64,000 nt of DNA from the NCBI GenBank assembly GCA_905221605.1, contig CAJNDS010000546.1, forward strand, positions 496,206 through 560,205. The letters are read 5' to 3'. Source of the stretch: Symbiodinium natans (lineage: Eukaryota > Sar > Dinophyceae > Suessiales > Symbiodiniaceae). The notes beneath the pieces were generated by a model, which worked only from the letters and a program-made list of their open reading frames with translations, was not told the origin of the DNA and ran no database searches. Below are positions 30,151-40,727 of this stretch, one piece after another. The position numbers and the translations under genes were made by a program. Each line of letters begins with the position of its first letter. Within the stretch, counting starts at the first letter, position 1.

Positions 30151-30521
30151 GGCTGCTTTTGGTGGAAAGCAGATGCCCTGTTCTCACATAATTGAGGGGC
30201 TCTACTGAATCTAGATCTTTGTAGCGGTATGGGTGTTCGTGCTGTGCGTGTCGCCTGTGGGTCTTGCTGTTAGCTTGCTGGGGTTTAGGGTTTCGGGTGT
30301 GTCTTGCATGTCTGCTCGCGATCATTGTGTTAGTTTGGGCATAGTGAAGTGTAGGGGCTCTGCGTTCAAGGATCTTGGGTGGCTTGTAATGACCGGGCTT
30401 TCGAGTCGTACGCAACCCCTAAAACGTAAAACTCCACAGTGTCTCCTCACCGGCCGTTGCAGTGTGACTGCTTCTACATGTATCCCAGTGGCATGGCCAT
30501 ACATATGCCACCATACAGAGT

Positions 30522-30660
30522 AGAGGCCCCCTTACTAAAGTAACCATAAAGTAACTACAGTTAAGTTAAGGTTAAGGGGCTTAGAACCTAAGTTAGGATC
30601 CTTTACAACCCAATTTAGGGTTCTTATAGCTCTACTTATAACTAGGGGGCCCCTCCTTGT
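30522..30660. mobile_element. Family D inverted-repeat element
   Basis: Left end AGAGGCCCCCTTACTAAAGT, right end ACTAGGGGGCCCCTCCTTGT; the interior has CTAAGTTAGGATCC and AATTTAGGGTTCTTATAGC. Same family as 22697 and 45382. Confidence 0.8.
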
Positions 30661-30743
30661 ACAGTTCTCTTCCCGGAGATGTGGTACAGGGAGGGCCGCG
30701 TCCGTAGCGCAGCTGAATCCTTGGCGGCAACGACGAGCTGGAC

Positions 30744-30924
30744 TGGTATATATATATATATATACACATATATATATATATATATGTATATATATACACA
30801 TATATATATATCTATGTATATGGGTGGTTGTCAAACTATTGGTTCCTTTTTGGGTCCCTATTATAATGCAGCGCTTAAAATTTTGGATACCCCAAAAGGG
30901 ATTATAAGTTTGACAACCACCCAT
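30744..30924. mobile_element. AT palindrome followed by family H hairpin
   Basis: 30744-30815 is a (TA)n palindrome with GTATATATACAC centres. 30820-30924 is an inverted repeat with ends TGGGTGGTTGTCAAACT and AGTTTGACAACCACCCA and a unique 70-bp centre. This is the only copy of family H noticed. Confidence 0.75.
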
Positions 30925-31597
30925 ATGGCACAGCTGGACCTGCAATAGATGAGCCCCTACCTCAATGTTCATGAAAAGTATGGGCAGAGACTCTGCGTCT
31001 GTAAGATCCATACCCACGGCCCCTAAACCATTGAGGCGGCAGCAGCCCTAAACCCCAAAACCCCTAAACCCCCAAACCCCAAACCGTATTAGGTAGCCTT
31101 AGAAGTACCTTGATTTGGCTTAAAATTCATCCTCTGCAGAGTTACCTTACTTTCAAACACCACTTAAAAGTCCGTGATCCTTAAACAGAAGGTCAAGCCC
31201 CTGAACCGCAAACTTCTTAAACCCCTAAGCCCCCAGACCCCCAAACCCCTAAAGCCCTAAAACCTAAACCTCAAAACACTAAACCCCTGAACCCTAAACC
31301 AAAATTCTCAAACCCCAAACCCCTAACCCCCGTCACACCTCGGACCCAGACTAGGCCGTTATACCCCCTTTTCTTAAGGATAAGGTCCCTGTGCAAGCCC
31401 CCTTTAAACCAAAAAAGGGGCACCCTTGTCATTCCTCGGCTACTCCTGGGTCTAGCCCTAAGCCCTAAACCCTACACCCTACACCCTAAACCCTCAACCC
31501 TAAGCCCTAAACCCTACACCCTACACCCTACACCCTAAACCCTCAACCCTAAACCCTAAACCCTAAACCCCAAACCCTACCTCTTCGGATCTGAAAG

Positions 31598-31679
31598 GTC
31601 AAGCCAGAGAACATCCTCGTCACTAGCGACGAGCGTGCCGTACTCTGCGACTTCGGTGTTGCGGAGCCACTGAGCTGCG
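31598..31679 (+). CDS. Protein kinase gene: VKPEN to DFG exon
   Basis: It reads VKPENILVTSDERAVLCDFG then VAEPLSC. KPEN completes the catalytic loop (Lys and Asn expected) and DFG is the metal-binding triad. The acceptor is CTGAAAG at 31596-31597; the upstream frame is closed by TGA, so the exon cannot extend. The donor is G|GTTTAG at 31680, into a TTTAGGG tract; GAG|GTTTAG 20 bp later is an alternative. This is the strongest family assignment in the window. Confidence 0.85.
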
Positions 31680-31875
31680 GTTTAGGGCTTAGGGATGAGG
31701 TTTAGGGTTTAGGGTTTAGGGTTTAGGGTTTAGGGTTTGGGGTTTGGGGTTTAGGGTTTAGGGTTTAGGGCTTAGGGCATTAGGGTTTAGGGCTTGAGGG
31801 CTTTAGGGGCGCCCGATCTGCATCTTCGCGTGGCGAAGACGGCGTGGACAACAGAGGAAAGCATGCTATGGATTC

Positions 31876-32139
31876 TTGGCACTGTGTGAGCCGCCTTGTC
31901 CGGGCTTGACAAGAGAATTTCTTCTTGTTTATGGACACAGCCAGCCCGCACATGGCCCAGAATGTACTATTGGAGGCTCGCAAATTGAACCTTCGGGTCG
32001 TTCCTGTGCCAGCTGGCTTGACAAGTCTCGTCCAGCCCCTCGATACGCACGGCTTCGCGAGCTTGAAGCGCCACATGCGTGAGCAGTATTCTCAATGCCT
32101 GTCCGGTGGTGATTTCAATCCGCATGCATTCTGGGTTTA
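31876..32139 (+). pseudogene. pogo/Tigger-type DDE transposase fragment
   Basis: The frame reads FMDTASPHMAQNVLLEARKL then NLRVVPVPAGLTSLVQPLDT and a basic tail (SLKRHMREQY). DxxSPH, then a strand, then P-x-x-TSLxQPLD is the hallmark of the DDE superfamily endonuclease (Tc1/mariner-pogo-Tigger), where this Asp is the second catalytic residue. Only about 70 residues remain. In-frame stops lie upstream (TGA at 31907), and a TTTAGGG tract starts at its 3' end. Its intronic position suggests a decayed insertion or a captured domain. Confidence 0.75.
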
Positions 32140-33690
32140 GGATTTAGGGTTTAGGGTTTAGGGTTTAGGGTTTAGGGTTTAGGGTTTAGGGTTTAGGGTT
32201 TAGGGTTTAGGGTTTAGGGTTTAGGGTTTAGGGTTTAGCCCTGTTCTTCTTTTTTGTTGGTTTAGGGGTTTCAGAATTTTGGGGCTTATCGGGACTGGGG
32301 TTAGGGCTTACAGGCTTTGGGCTGACAAGGCCGAGTGGGCTGAGGGCTTGGGGTTTAGGGTTTAGGGTTTAGGGTTTAGGGTTTAGGGTTTAGGGTTTAG
32401 GGTTTAGGGTTTAGGGTTTAGGGTTTAGGGTTTAGGGTTTAGGGTTGGTTTTGGATATTTCAAGGGACCAAAAGAAAGAACCCTTATAAGGGACCTTAGG
32501 GGTTCTTTAGGGGTCATTTCGAGGCTATTGTGGTACATAGGGACTATATAAGGTAGATGTGGGGGTTATATGGGGGGAAGAAGTTTAAGGGGCCCTTCTC
32601 GGGGTCCCTTCTCGGGGTCCCTCCTCATGCCCCTGAATGCTTCAGGGCTTAGGGTTGAAGCCTGAAGTGCTCGCGACAGATAGGTAGCTTCACAGGGACC
32701 CCAGGGCGTGTGGTCCCAATAGGCACGCTAAACTCTAAACCCTAAACCTAAAGCCCCCCGAAAATCCTAAAGGCCAAGAAAACCAAAAAGCCTAAACCCT
32801 CAAAACCTAAAGCCCTAAACAAAATCCTAAACCCCAAACCCTAAAAAACTAAAAACCTAAACCCTATACACCCTAAACCTAAAACCTGAAGCCCTAAACC
32901 CTAAAATCCCCCACACCTTGAATCCCGAGTGTCGTGTCTCAGGATCGTGTCCTCCACCCCCGGCCTGACGAAGATGGGCAGGCCCCGAGTTTGGGTTTAG
33001 GGTTGAGGGTTTAGGGTTTAGGGTTCAGGGTTTAGGGTTCTGGCGGTTTAGGGTTTAGGGTTTAGGGTTTAGGGTTTAGGGTTTAGGGTTTGGGCCATGT
33101 TTAACTTCACAGCTGAGGGCTGAGGGGTTGAGAAGTTGCCCTAAACCCTAAACAGCCCTAACGCCCTAAATCCCCAAAGCACTAGAATCCTGAACCCTAA
33201 CACCTTCCTTTATGTATATATATATATATATCCTAAACCCGAAACAGCCCTAACCCCCTAAATCCCTACTGTAAAGCACTAGAATCCTGAACCCTAGCAC
33301 CTTTAGAGAGTGTTTCGGGTGCAGGGCCTTAACAAGTGACTAGTCATGGTTAGGGCTTCGGGCTCCATTGGGAACACAGGCCTCTTAAAATCATACAAGT
33401 TATTGCCTGACTCAGGATGAGGGTTTAGGGTTTAGGGTTTAGGGCTTAGGGTTTAGGGTTTAGGGTTTAGGGTTTGGGGCTTCTGGATTTTTGTGATGTA
33501 GTGTTTGTTTTGAGGTTTAGGGCACCTCAAAACCTGCTCAGTTCTCAAGAAGGGTTTAGGGTTTCGGGTTTAGGGTTTAGGGTTTAGGGTTCAGGGTTTA
33601 GGGTTTAGGGTTTATTCCAACCCTACACCTTACACCCCCCCCTCCCAAGTCCCTGAAGCCCCAAACCAAGAAATCCTGCCCCCTAATCAT
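32140..33690. other. Intron: long telomeric tracts and degenerate repeats
   Basis: Perfect TTTAGGG at 32145-32236 and 32355-32445, degenerate CCCTAAA with AAA-rich spacers at 32727-32905, further repeats to 33612. A block at 32955-32993 after GTGTCTCAG could supply the missing kinase activation-loop residues (IVSSTPGLTKMGRPR in one frame) but does not fit phase exactly. Confidence 0.5.
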
Positions 33691-33698
33691 GGGGAGGG

Positions 33699-33843
33699 TA
33701 GTTACATGGTCCCTCAACATGGGTTCCTTACCTTCGTTAAAGGGGTTCTGAAGTATGGGCCCTTGGATGTTTTAGGGTGTAAAGTGGTTGTTAAGGGTCC
33801 CCCAGTTAAGGGCCCAATGCTAAGGGACCGCGAAACCACCCTA
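33699..33843. mobile_element. Family F inverted-repeat element
   Basis: Left end AGGGTAGTTACATGGTCCCT, right end AAGGGACCGCGAAACCACCCT, with TTCTGAAGTATGGGCCCTT inside. Other copies: 27448, 39160 and 44563. Confidence 0.75.
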
Positions 33844-34017
33844 AGCCCTAAACCCTAGACCCTAGACCCTAAACTTTAAACCCTAAACCCTAAACCCTAA
33901 ACAAACCCTAAACCCTGCCCTAAGCCCTAAACCCTAAGCCCTAAACCCTAAACCCTAAACCCTAAGCCCTAATTCCCTACTAAGAACCCCAGTGATTGCT
34001 AGTTTTTTCTCAACAGA

Positions 34018-34553
34018 AACTCTTCGCCCCAGATAGCGAGTGCTTCGTAAACCTCTCTCCAGGCCTGCCGGACCAGGGTCCGGACCTTCCGCCAAGGGAC
34101 CGCGCGCGGTTGCTCTTAAATGTGCAGGCCTCCAACGCTATGTTTGGCGATGTGGCGCATGTGGCACTGATGACCGCGCAAGAGAGCATGGCATTCTGGA
34201 CAAAGAAAAGGCATGCGTAATCCCTGCTGTGCCCCTTCCCGAGTCCGGCGTGCCTGCCTCGTGTGGGGAAGGTGATGGTGCTCCACACCCTCGATCTGTC
34301 GCGACTACGTCTCGCGTCCGCTGAGGTGTGTTTGGGGCAGGGAACCATCCCCTCTGCGCACCGCCAATACAACATGTCCTGCTGCTCCCGTTGCCCCACT
34401 ACCCACCATCTGTCCGTGTGGGGCCGACATGTGTCCCTCTCTGACGATTTGTGGGTGCTGGGTCAGGATCTGCAGAGGAGGCTCCCCTGCCTCCACCCAC
34501 TGCCCGGTCCGCGCCTGCTGACTGGCAACACCACCACCACCACCACCACCTAA
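34018..34553 (+). CDS. Two coding-like blocks, possibly element-derived
   Basis: After TTTTTTCTCAACAG a frame reads LFAPDSECFVNLSPGLPDQG, RLLLNVQASNAMFGDV, TAQESMAFWTKKRHA then TAA (34218-34220). A second frame from about 34263 reads VMVLHTLDLSRLRLASAEVC, YNMSCCSRCPTTHHL, DDLWVLGQDLQRRL and runs into a (CAC)n threonine repeat at 34530-34551. Both are coding-like but fit no kinase motif, so they may belong to an inserted sequence. Confidence 0.45.
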
Positions 34554-34624
34554 ACCCTAAACCCTAAACCCTAAACCCTCACCCAAGGGTTCCCTTAGAG
34601 TAAAACTCTTCCCTGACACTGCAG

Positions 34625-34700
34625 GGGGTTGACGCCGCAGTACGCCTCGCCTGAGATGATCGCCAGGAACTCCATGAACTTTACAGGCCTAGCACGGGGG
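34625..34700 (+). CDS. Protein kinase gene: P+1 loop and SPE exon
   Basis: After the acceptor CCTGACACTGCAG it reads GLTPQYASPEMIARNSMNFT then GLARG. GLTPQYASPE corresponds to subdomain VIII (GTxxYxAPE; Ser replaces Ala, and Thr is one position late). It ends GGG|GTTTAG in phase 0. Its start needs two carried bases, which the DFG exon does not supply with its GT donor, so a short activation-loop exon is probably missing between 31680 and 34620. Confidence 0.8.
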
Positions 34701-34759
34701 GTTTAGGGTTTAGGGTTTAGGCTTTAGGGTTTAGGGTTTAGGTTTTAGGGTTTAGGTTT

Positions 34760-35330
34760 TTTTTTTGAGGGGGGGGGGGGGGGGTAGGGGATATAGGGTC
34801 TTCGGGGATTTAGGGTTTAGGGTGATGCGGGGTTTAGGGCTCAGGGTTTAGGGTTTAGGGGGTTCAGGGGATTTAGGGGAGTTAGGGGGTGCAGGGCTTA
34901 GGGTGAGACGGGGTTTAAGGGGCTTCAGGTGATTGCGGGGATTTATAAGGGCTTTCAGAGATTTAGGGGTTTAGGGTTTAGGGAGATAGGGGGTTTCGCG
35001 GATTTAGGGGGTTTGGGGGTTTTGGGTTTTAGAGGATTTTAGGGGGTTCAGGTGTAGGGATTTGGGGGGTTTCGGCCGCAGGGTTTTCGTGTTTCGAGGG
35101 TTTAGGTGGTTTAGGGGGTTTGGGGGGTGCAGGGGGTTTAGGGTGATCGGGTTAAGGGGTTTAGGGTTTTGGGGCCTGAAGGGGTCTAGGACAGGGTCTA
35201 GAGTGTAGGGATGTTTGTTTTCTGGTGTTCGGTGTCGTGGGTATAGGGTAGAGAGCTTTGGCCGTTTAGAGATTTGGGGCACGCTGGCTTCGGATCTGGC
35301 TTGTGCGCTGGGTTTAGGATTTAGGGTTTA
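34760..35330 (+). repeat. Degenerate G/T-rich telomere-like repeats
   Basis: A G run (34771-34784) and about 500 bp of drifted units (TTTAGGGG, TTCAGGGG, TTTGGGGG). No exon seen. This strongly decayed tract contrasts with the perfect ones nearby, so tracts differ in age. Confidence 0.8.
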
Positions 35331-35372
35331 GGGTTTAGGGTTTAGGGTACGCCAGGAAAGTCCCACTCTCAG

Positions 35373-35569
35373 ATTTTCATCGACTACGCGGTGGATCAGA
35401 TCGTGCCAACTACCTTCAGTTTGAGCTGTCTTTGGCTCGTGCCTCCCTGTCGGGAATTTGGAAACTCGCGTGAAGCAGTGAAGCATGTGACGCCAGGCTT
35501 GAGCATCTGGTTGATGCGCGCAATCTGGGGGACGCTGCGAAACGCGGCTTCTTTTTCTTGGCAGACTAG
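35373..35569 (+). CDS. Coding block with an in-frame TGA
   Basis: After CCACTCTCAG the frame reads FHRLRGGSDRANYLQFELSL then ARASLSGIWKLA, TGA at 35471-35473, then in the same frame LEHLVDARNLGDAAKRGFFF, LAD and TAG. Removing 27 nt (GTGAAGCAG...GACGCCAG, 35470-35496) would bypass the TGA and keep frame. Alternatives are a nonsense mutation in an inserted copy or TGA read as selenocysteine. It lies between two kinase exons but matches no kinase motif. Confidence 0.55.
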
Positions 35570-36409
35570 CGCGGCAGAGCAGCGCAACACGGGGTTAGGA
35601 ATCAACAAATACAAAACTCCCTGAGAGCGAGGTGCCTCCATCTACACAGCAAGACATGCCCGGAGCTCCTAAACCCTATAACCCTATATGACCTGAAACC
35701 CGGAAACCCTGAAACCCTAAATCCTGAACCCTAAACCCTAAACTCCTACTCTGCTCCCCAACAAGCTCAATAGATTGAAGGTCTATTTAGGGGGGTTTAG
35801 GGTTTAGGGTATGGGGTCTAAGGGTAAGGGTACTCCGTACCTCCCACAATGAATAAAACTCCTACTCTGCCCCCTGAACCCACAGAGCTCAATACCTCTT
35901 CGCTACATGTCCTTGAAATTTGGGATCCCTCAATAGATTAAAGGTCTACTTAAGCGGTATTTGGCTCTCTGGGTACTCCCTCTACTCCGCAAACACCAAA
36001 ACTCCCATAACCCATCCTCGTATGTTCGAAGCTGTGAAGCCCTGTGTCCTACGTCCATCGGCCCTGTACCTGAATCACACATGTAAACATGCCCAAAAAG
36101 TTGGAGCACTTTCCCAACGTCTTATGGGCCCCATGGGATTGCTCCAGGCCCTAAACCCTAAAAACCATAAACCCACCCTAGACCCTAAACACTAAACCCA
36201 CCCTATACCCGTTAAACCCCCTTAACCCTACCCCCTAAACCCTCCCTAAACCCTAAACCCTAATTAATCCCAAAAGCTTAAAACCTAAACCCACTTAAAA
36301 GAAAGAACCCTAACCAAAACCCTAAGCCTTGGAAACACTAACAACCTACAAGACTCCTAAACCCTAAACCCTAAACCCCAAACCCTAAACCCTAAACCCT
36401 TATCTCGAG

Positions 36410-36501
36410 CTGCGCGCGGTTCTGTGGCGCCCTGTGGAAGGCGACGTCTACGCGGCCGGCGCGACCTTCCATTTCATGGCCCTGCGACCCAGAGCTGATG
36501 G
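36410..36501 (+). CDS. Protein kinase gene: subdomain IX exon (DVYxxG)
   Basis: It reads LRAVLWRPVEGDVYAAGATF then HFMALRPRADG. GDVYAAGATFHFM matches the kinase alpha-F region (xDVWSxGxxLxxL), whose Asp holds the catalytic loop. The acceptor TATCTCGAG follows CCCTAAA; the exon joins the SPE exon in phase 0. The end is GG|GTTTAG, or a GA/GC donor 5-10 bp earlier, which the next exon's phase favours. Confidence 0.8.
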
Positions 36502-36755
36502 GTTTAGGGTTTAGGGTTTGGGGTTTAGGGGATTAGAGTTTAGGGTTTCGGGTTTAGGGTTAGAGCTCAGCGCTCAAGGCTCAGGCCTTAGGGCTTAGGG
36601 CTTAGGGCCTAGGGCTTAGGGCTTAGGGTTGTTTTTTGGGGTGTTTCGGGTTTCGGAGGTGGAGGAACGGCCCGCAAGTACATGTAGATTATGGCCTTCA
36701 TTCTTTTCCCACAGAGTCGCAGGCATTAATTTCTGGATACAGTGCTTCGGGCCTT

Positions 36756-36897
36756 TACTTGGAGGTTCATGGTACTCACTAACCATCTATAACTGTACTT
36801 ATCACTGTACTAACCATATTGGGGCACTTAAGGGGCTTATAAGCGGGCTATAAGTACAGTTATAATTGGTTAATAAGTACCATGAACCTCCGAGTAG
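36756..36897. mobile_element. Family A element, best-preserved copy
   Basis: Ends TACTTGGAGGTTCATGGTAC and GTACCATGAACCTCCGAGTA are complementary over 20 bp with one mismatch. The interior carries CTAACCATCTATAACTGTAC and the mirror GTACAGTTATAATTGGTTAA. 142 bp, no coding capacity. Confidence 0.85.
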
Positions 36898-37276
36898 GGT
36901 GTCGAGAGGCACTTTCCCGTGTAGATCCTGCACCAGTGGGTTGAGGTGGGCTCAGGGTTTAGGATGTCTTGGCACGGGTTTTGAGTTTTAGGGTTTTAGG
37001 GTTTTGAGTTTTACTGTTTTGAGTTTGGGGTTGTGTGTAGGAAGGAGCCCTAAACCCTTCGCCCTCGACCAAGCACCCCCCCAGACCATACACCTGAAGA
37101 TAGGACCCGGTTCTAGGTTCTTTTGTTAAAGGTCTTTCGGTGTCTTTTCGGGTTTTCGTCAGGTTCATTTAATGGTGTTTAGATCCGTTCACCCTAAACC
37201 CTACACCCTAAACCCTAAACCCTAAACCCTAAACCCTAAACCCTGGATTTAGGGTTTCGGGTTCGCCCGCTCCCAG

Positions 37277-37353
37277 ATGACCCTGCAGTATGTCGCCACC
37301 AGCCTGCGGAAGGAGAGGCGCAGGCCCAACCCCTGGGATTGTGAACACATGCG
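37277..37353 (+). CDS. Protein kinase gene: probable C-lobe exon
   Basis: The acceptor CGCTCCCAG leads MTLQYVATSLRKERRRPNPW then DCEHM; the donor is CG|GTTAGG. It fits the variable C-lobe after subdomain IX but has no diagnostic motif. The RRPNPWDCEHM end could be the region of the conserved Arg of subdomain XI. Confidence 0.55.
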
Positions 37354-37842
37354 GTTAGGGTTTAGGGTTTAGGGTTTAGGGTCTAGGCTTTTGGGGTTTA
37401 GAGTTTAGGGTTTTGGGGTTTAGGGTTTAGGGTTTTTGGTTTTAGGGTTTAGAGTGCAGGGTTTAGGGTGCCAGCAAACAAGCAAGCAGCAGGGGTTCAG
37501 GGTTTATGGTTTATAGGGTTTAGGGAGTTTGGGGTTCAGAGTGTTGTGCACGTGGGTGAGGGATCCCTTTCTACGAGGTATTCCAAGCCCTCATAAAGCC
37601 ATAAACCGCTCCCGCCCTTACAGGACAAAGGCAAAGGTTCGGGGTGTTAAGGGGCTTGGGTTTAGGGCTTGGGGCTTAGGGGTTGGGTGCTTCATCGGAG
37701 GCAGCTCGAGGGATCAAGGTGAACCCTATAATGACATGAAGCCCTGACTCCTCAACCCTAACCCTAACCCCAAACCCTAAACCCTAAACCCTAAACCCTA
37801 AACCCTAAACCCTAAACCCTCTTTAAAAAACCCTTCTGCCAG

Positions 37843-38239
37843 CTGGTTTGGGGACACCACTGTGGAGCTGAACTTTGAGCGCACTTGCCTCAAGGAGCTT
37901 CCCGTCTCCTGCCAGGCAGGGATGAGTTTAGGGTTTAGGGTTTAGGGTTTAGGGTTTAGGGTTTAGGGTTTAGGGTTTAGGGTTTAGGGTTTAGGGTTTC
38001 AAGGTCTTCATACTCGGACCCCTAAGGATGTCCCCCTAAGACGTCCCTGAATATGCTCCCAAGATGGCCCGTGTATTCTCTTAAAGGATCTTCAAAAGAG
38101 GGCCCCAAACCCAAGGGTTTAGGGTTTAGGGTTTAGGGTTTAGGGTTTAGGGTTTAGGGTTTAGGGTTTAGGGTTTAGGGTTTAGGGTTTAGGGTTTAGG
38201 GTTTAGGGTTTAGGGTTTAGGCGTCTCAGGCAGAGCCCC
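37843..38239 (+). CDS. Two exons after the kinase C-lobe
   Basis: Exon 37843-37915 (acceptor CTTCTGCCAG; WFGDTTVELNFERTCLKELP then VSCQ; GC donor CAG|GCAGGG) joins 37353 in phase. A 10-bp microexon 38230-38239 (CGTCTCAG|GCAGAGCCCC|GTGAGT) has excellent splice sites and fits phase. TTTAGGG tracts at 37925-37999 and 38113-38221 occupy the intron. Confidence 0.55.
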
Positions 38240-38822
38240 GTGAGTGTTTTATAGGGTTCTTGAGGGAGGGGGAGTTCATGGGGCGTAGGTACTGGGGGCT
38301 CTGGGAACCTTAGGGAAGCTTAGGGTTTAGGGTTTAGGGTTTAGGGTTTAGGGTTTAGGGTATAGGGTTTAGGGTTTAGGGTTAGGGTTTAGGGGGAGCA
38401 GCAGGAAGTATTCAGGAGCATTGGGTTACATACCCCCCTTGAACCCCACCCTGAACCCTTAACCCTAAACCCTAAACCCTAAACCCTAAACCCTTAAGAG
38501 CCATTATGAACCCCACAGGTGTGGTTCCTGTCGGGAGCCCTAAAAATCCTAAGCCCGCGACTTGGCGGCCGAATGGTACCCCGTTGGCCCTCTTGGGTTC
38601 TGGGGCCCCCGCTTAAACGCAGCCAAATCGGGGTTAGGGTTTAGGGTTTAGGGTTTAGGGTTAGGGTTTAGGGTTTAGGGTTTAGGGTTTAGGGTTTAGG
38701 GTTTATAGGGTTTAGGGTTTAGGGTTTAAGGTTTAGGGTTTAGGGTTTAGGGTTTAGGGTGACAAGGATCAGGGAAAAGCAGTTGCACTACCCAGCAAGC
38801 ATGGTGAGACATCCGCCGAAAG

Positions 38823-39044
38823 ACGGTCTTCGACAACGCGTTGGCGAAAAGAAGGTCCACATGGGAGGCGATCAACAGTGCAGCGGAGGCAGGTCAAATG
38901 TGGGCAATGCACGCAGAGGCCAGCGGCCAAAGTGAAGGTGTGGCACACGAAGTGGGTTGACTGGAAAAGGACTGCTGGTGACAACGAAGGCCTGTCTTTC
39001 GACCCATGTGAGAACCTTGATATGACGAGAAGATACATGATAGG
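38823..39044 (+). CDS. Two exons joined by a 52-nt GT-AG intron
   Basis: Exon 38823-38937 (38 codons: TVFDNALAKRRSTWEAINSA, AEAGQMWAMHAEASGQSE; donor AAG|GTGTGG) and exon 38990-39044 (LSFDPCENLDMTRRYMI; donor GG|GTTTAG). The leftover G completes the Gly at the join. The alanine-rich amphipathic first exon is clearly coding-like; another + frame and the - strand frame are also long and are taken as shadows. Family unknown. Confidence 0.65.
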
Positions 39045-39159
39045 GTTTAGGGTTTAGGGTGCCCTTACAATAATATGGTTGCCGGGCCAGCGAGGGGTGT
39101 TGTTGTTCGTTCGGTGTGGAGAGGGAGGGGGGGATATTTTCTGTCCCAGGGTTTCAGGT

Positions 39160-39282
39160 ATCATGAGGAGGGTAGTTCCATGCTCCCTTAGTATGGCCCC
39201 TTACCTTGGGTTAGGCTATTTCAGGGGTCTATAAGGGGTCCCCTTAGAAGGGGCCCATACTAAGGGACCACGTGCCTACCGT
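39160..39282. mobile_element. Family F inverted-repeat element
   Basis: Left end GAGGGTAGTTCCATGCTCCC, right end CTAAGGGACCACGTGCCTACC; ends are imperfectly complementary. It lies in the intron after 39044 with a unique AT-richer stretch (39290-39530). Confidence 0.65.
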
Positions 39283-39714
39283 GAGAGTAGTGGGTAGTTA
39301 GGGCCGGGGTCACAGGACACTGAAGTGGCGGAGGGTAAGGCCTTGCGCATTCTTGGTTTCTCCAGCTTTGGACGAGTAGGGTGACCAGGTAAGGTATGTC
39401 GGTAAAATGTAGAGTTGTACTGAGTACTGAGCACATGAAAAGGGTCATCGTATTGAAATTCCCCTGCTGAATATCTGAAAAGAAGTAGGGAAGTTTCATG
39501 GGCCCAGCTATCAGTACACTTACAACCCACTTATAAGCACCTGAACTCTAATTGAGCCCTAAACCCTGAGCCTTGCACCTGAGCCAAGAACATCCAAGAA
39601 CCTATCCTGCAACCTAAGCCCTCAGGATTTAGGGTTCCTAAACTCTGAACCCTAAACCCTAAACCCTGAAAAAAAAACTTAAGCGCCCCAAGCCCAAGCC
39701 GTGAACCCGGCAAG

Positions 39715-40727
39715 ATGCAACTCAGCCCTGGCGCAAGGATCTGCTGGAGCGGATGCCACTACGCAGCAACCTTCCCAAGAGACCCCGACCGCCCGTAATC
39801 ATGTTATGGGCTTAGGATTTAAGGGGTTTAGGTTTAGGGTTTAGGGTTTAGGGTTTAGGGTTTAGGGTTTAGGGTTTAGGGTTTAGGGTTTAGGGTTTAG
39901 GGTTTAGGGTTTAGGGTTTAGCAGGCTTCCCCCAACCACCCGTAGTCATAAGCATGTGGAGTTCAGAGGTTTCGTGCTTAAGGGGCTTAGGGTTTAGGGG
40001 TTGAGGGCTTTAGGGGTTTACGGAGTATTCATTGGAGGTAGAAGTATTCCTTGGGGTTTGGGGCTTGGGCTTGGGGAGCGGACTGGCTTGCACTTCAAGT
40101 GCTCAACCCCTACAGCGCTCAAGCCCCTACTCCGCTACAGAGGCATGCTTTAAGGATCAGAGGACTTAGTAAGTCGGGTTGGAAGAAAGGTAACAATGCT
40201 TAGAATTACTTGTCAGCCCAATCAAGGTACTGTATAACCCGCAGTCGCATACCTTGGGCGGCTTAACCCCGAAAACCCCTAAAACCCTAAACCCCTTAAA
40301 CCCCTCAAACCCCTCAAATCCCAAAACCTTCAAGCCCTAAACCCCTTGAATCCCCTAAACCCCCTAAACCCCCTAAACCCCAAAACCCCTAAACCCTAAA
40401 CCCCCAAACCCCTAAACACCAAAAGCCCTAAACCGGCCCTTTTGAACCTCCTAAACCCCGAAACGCCAAACCCCTAAACTGAATAAAGGAACATTCCTTA
40501 CACCATATAAACCCTAAACCCTAAACCCTAAACCCTAAACCCTAAACCCTAAACCCTAAACCCTAAACCCTAAACCCTAAACCCTAAACCCTAAACCCTA
40601 AACCCTAAACCCTAAACCCTAAACCTAATTAAGGGGTATTGGAGTCTCCGGGGATGCAGCCGATGCCATGGCTGCGGCTGAGATGCCGGGGGAATCCCTG
40701 CCGTTGGAGGCCTCAGTCCCCCTCGAT
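39715..40727 (+). CDS. Two exons, Ala/Ser/Thr-rich
   Basis: Exon 39715-39794 (CNSALAQGSAGADATTQQPS, QETPTA; donor C|GTAATC) and exon 40645-40727 (SGDAADAMAAAEMPGESLPL, EASVPLD; donor GAT|GTGAAA). If the last donor is not used the frame ends at TAG (40740-40742). Low-complexity composition suggests a flexible linker. Both joins keep frame from 39044. A perfect CCCTAAA tract (40505-40625) precedes the second exon. Confidence 0.6.

Noticed and set aside
23304-30415. Many - strand frames ending in NPKP or LNPKPQTLNPK
   Set aside because: These residues are translations of CCCTAAACC-type repeats; the frames are repeat artefacts or shadows of + strand exons.
34530-34553. Poly-threonine protein tail
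   Set aside because: A (CAC)n microsatellite running into CCCTAAA repeats; more likely the end of the coding-like block than a functional tail.
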